Assembly (NCBI GenBank): GCA_020851615.1
Contig: JADZCL010000353.1
Span: 1 to 7,965, forward strand
Length of the DNA stretch: 7,965 nucleotides
Direction: 5' to 3'
DNA from: Rubrivivax sp.
GTDB taxonomy: Bacteria > Pseudomonadota > Gammaproteobacteria > Burkholderiales > Burkholderiaceae_C
Of this stretch, positions 7,093 to 7,965 are shown one piece after another. The position numbers and the translations under genes were made by a program. A model generated the notes under the pieces. It worked only from the letters and a program-made list of their open reading frames with translations. It made no database searches and was not told where the DNA came from. Positions within the stretch are counted from its first letter, which is position 1; every line of letters begins with the position of its first letter.

Positions 7093-7106
7093 TTGCGTCA
7101 GCTCAA
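7093..7106 (-). promoter_or_regulatory. Degenerate FNR/Dnr-like box overlapping the narL stop codon
   Basis: The minus strand reads TTGAG-CTGA-CGCAA, compared with the CRP/FNR-family consensus TTGAT-N4-ATCAA; seven of the ten defined positions match, with the key TTG and CAA at the correct spacing. The TGA of narL lies inside the box. FNR/Anr-type control of narK-narG operons under low oxygen is well established, so such a site is expected upstream of narK1. If it were a class II site (centre near -41.5), transcription would start near 7058 with a leader of about 118 nt, but the -10 there is poor. The match is imperfect and the call tentative. Confidence 0.35.
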
Positions 7107-7777
7107 ACCAGGCCGCGCGTCTTGGCGATCACCGCCAGTTGCACGCGCGAGCCCACCTCGAGCTTGCGCAGCAGGTGCTGGACGTGGATCTTCACGGTCG
7201 ACTCGGCGATCGCCAGGCGGCGCGCGATCTCCTTGTTGCTGGCGCCGCCACCGATCTCGGTGAGGATCTCGGTCTCGCGCGGCGTCAGCGCACCTGGGCC
7301 TGCGGCCGCCTCGACGGCGGGGTCGCGGGCCGGCAGCTCGGCATGGCGCAACGCGGCGACGAGCTTGCCGGTCAGCTCCGGCGCGATCACGGCCTCGCCG
7401 GCGACGGCCCGGCGCAGCGCCGCCGAGAGCGCATCGCCGTCGATGGTCTTGAGCAGATAGCCTGCCGCGCCGGCGCGCAACGCGGCCGCCAGATCGTCCT
7501 CGTCCTCGCTCACGGTGAGCATCAGGATGCGCGCTGCCGGCGCCGCAGCCTGCAGCGCCGGCAGCGCCACGACGCCGGGAACGCCGGGCAGGTGGTTGTC
7601 CAGCAGGATGAGGTCGGGAGCCAGCGCCTGTGCCCTGCGCTGCGCCTCGCCGGCGTCCCCCGCTTCACCGACGACGCAGACGCCGTCGTCGGCCGCCAGC
7701 AGCGCGATCAAGCCGCGCCGAAAGAGCGTGTGGTCGTCGACCACCAGCAGGCGGATGCGGTCGGCCTTGTCGCTCAT
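7103..7777 (-). CDS. narL: Nitrate/nitrite response regulator NarL (receiver + LuxR-type HTH)
   Basis: NarL is the DNA-binding partner of the NarX nitrate sensor and normally activates respiratory nitrate reduction genes. The 224-residue protein has the usual two domains. The receiver (about 7-125) has acidic pocket D14-D15, phospho-acceptor D60 in LILLDNHLPG, switch residue T88 in ILMLTVS and conserved K110 in GYLLK. A linker of about 35 residues rich in Ala and Pro follows. The C-terminal GerE/LuxR-type HTH (about 164-220) begins LTPRETEIL and has NKEIARRLAIAESTVKIHV, close to E. coli NarL, including the lysine of ESTVK in the recognition helix. All phosphorylation residues are present. The ATG at 7777-7775 overlaps the narX stop by four bases (ATGA), so the pair is probably coupled; the ribosome site is only a weak GGGG inside narX. 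narL reads in the same direction as narK1, 162 bp upstream of it. A NarP-like role is possible, but the adjacent narX and narG favour NarL. Confidence 0.94.
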   Translation of the reverse strand: MSDKADRIRLLVVDDHTLFRRGLIALLAADDGVCVVGEAGDAGEAQRRAQALAPDLILLDNHLPGVPGVVALPALQAAAPAARILMLTVSEDEDDLAAALRAGAAGYLLKTIDGDALSAALRRAVAGEAVIAPELTGKLVAALRHAELPARDPAVEAAAGPGALTPRETEILTEIGGGASNKEIARRLAIAESTVKIHVQHLLRKLEVGSRVQLAVIAKTRGLV

Positions 7778-7965
7778 GCTGCCCCAAGCGTCGCCTCGAC
7801 GGCTGCAGCGCCAGCCACGACGGGCACGCCCTCCGCCCCCGCGCCCACACCGGGCAGTTGCAGCGTGACCGTCGTGCCCGCGCCGGGCCTGGACTGGACC
7901 TGCAGCGTGGCGCCCAGGCGCTGTGCACGCTCGGCCATGATGCGCAGGCCGACGTGGGTCTCGGA
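7774..7965 (-). CDS. narX: Nitrate/nitrite sensor histidine kinase NarX, C-terminal 63 residues (runs off the right edge)
   Basis: The minus strand is open from the window edge to a TGA at 7776-7774. The 63 residues begin SETHVGLRIMAERAQRLGAT and continue to SRPGAGTTVTLQLPG. This is the end of a HATPase_c domain of the HisKA_3/NarX type: GLRIMAERA is the conserved helix after the nucleotide-binding G-box, and the RPGAGTTVTLQLP strand closes the domain. A tail of about 24 residues rich in Ala, Gly and Val follows. The sensor, HAMP and His-phosphorylation parts lie outside the window. NarX autophosphorylates in response to periplasmic nitrate or nitrite and passes the phosphate to NarL. Assignment as NarX, rather than another HisKA_3 kinase, rests mainly on the 4-nt overlap with narL and the neighbouring nitrate genes. 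Completeness cannot be judged. Confidence 0.88.
   Translation of the reverse strand, partial: SETHVGLRIMAERAQRLGATLQVQSRPGAGTTVTLQLPGVGAGAEGVPVVAGAAAVEATLGAA

Larger units (their letters stand above)
6941..7102 (-). promoter_or_regulatory. narL-narK1 intergenic control region
   Basis: This 162-bp gap lies between the end of narL and the ATG of narK1 and is the only sizeable non-coding stretch in the window. It most likely carries the promoter for narK1K2GH(JI), because the other structural gene junctions visible here are overlapping or at most 44 nt long. Elements seen are a degenerate FNR/Dnr-like box at its upstream edge, an inverted repeat with 8-bp arms, three copies of GATGGC, two copies of GTTCTTC (minus-strand sense), a weak -10-like hexamer and a palindrome at the ribosome site. 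The trinucleotides TAC and GTA are both absent, so no NarL heptamer (TACYYMT) exists on either strand. No conserved small ORF or RNA gene was recognised. Placing the main promoter here is inference from gene spacing. Confidence 0.6.

Noticed and set aside
1..7965. Undescribed defence, mobile or other novel system, CRISPR array, insertion sequence, tRNA or rRNA
   Set aside because: Almost every base is accounted for by known nitrate respiration genes. No repeat array, transposase, terminal inverted repeats, or RNA gene motifs were seen.

Overview
The window holds most of a respiratory (membrane-bound) nitrate reductase locus. Every gene lies on the minus strand, so transcription runs from high to low coordinates: narX (3' end only) - narL - 162-bp intergenic region - narK1 - narK2 - narG - narH (5' end only). 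The sequence is strongly GC-rich (by eye about two thirds). The proteins resemble those of denitrifying or nitrate-respiring Betaproteobacteria, most likely Burkholderiales. That placement is an inference from protein style, gene order and composition, not from a search.

Region by region: 7774-7965 encodes the last 63 residues of a NarX-type sensor histidine kinase. It overlaps by 4 nt (ATGA) the start of narL (7103-7777), the cognate response regulator. The 6941-7102 gap carries the likely control region of the structural genes: a degenerate FNR/Dnr-type box that overlaps the narL stop codon, an 8-bp-arm inverted repeat that could be a weak narL terminator or an operator, repeated GATGGC hexamers, a weak -10-like hexamer, and a small palindrome touching the narK1 ribosome binding site. 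Two NarK-family nitrate/nitrite transporters follow, narK1 (5669-6940) and narK2 (3972-5624), then the 1264-residue catalytic subunit narG (167-3961). narG overlaps narH (1-170) by an ATGA junction. narJ and narI would be expected beyond the left edge.

How the parts work together: NarX senses nitrate/nitrite in the periplasm and phosphorylates NarL. An FNR-type regulator is expected to add the oxygen signal. NarK1 (proton-symport type) and NarK2 (nitrate/nitrite antiport type) bring nitrate in and move nitrite out. NarGH(I) reduces nitrate on the cytoplasmic face with electrons from quinol. All core genes look intact within the window, with no frameshift, insertion sequence, CRISPR array or RNA gene seen.

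This is largely a well-known system. The points that merit a second look are an apparent two-helix insertion in the middle of NarK2 (predicted 14 rather than 12 membrane segments) and the unusual composition of the narL-narK1 control region, which lacks any canonical NarL heptamer.
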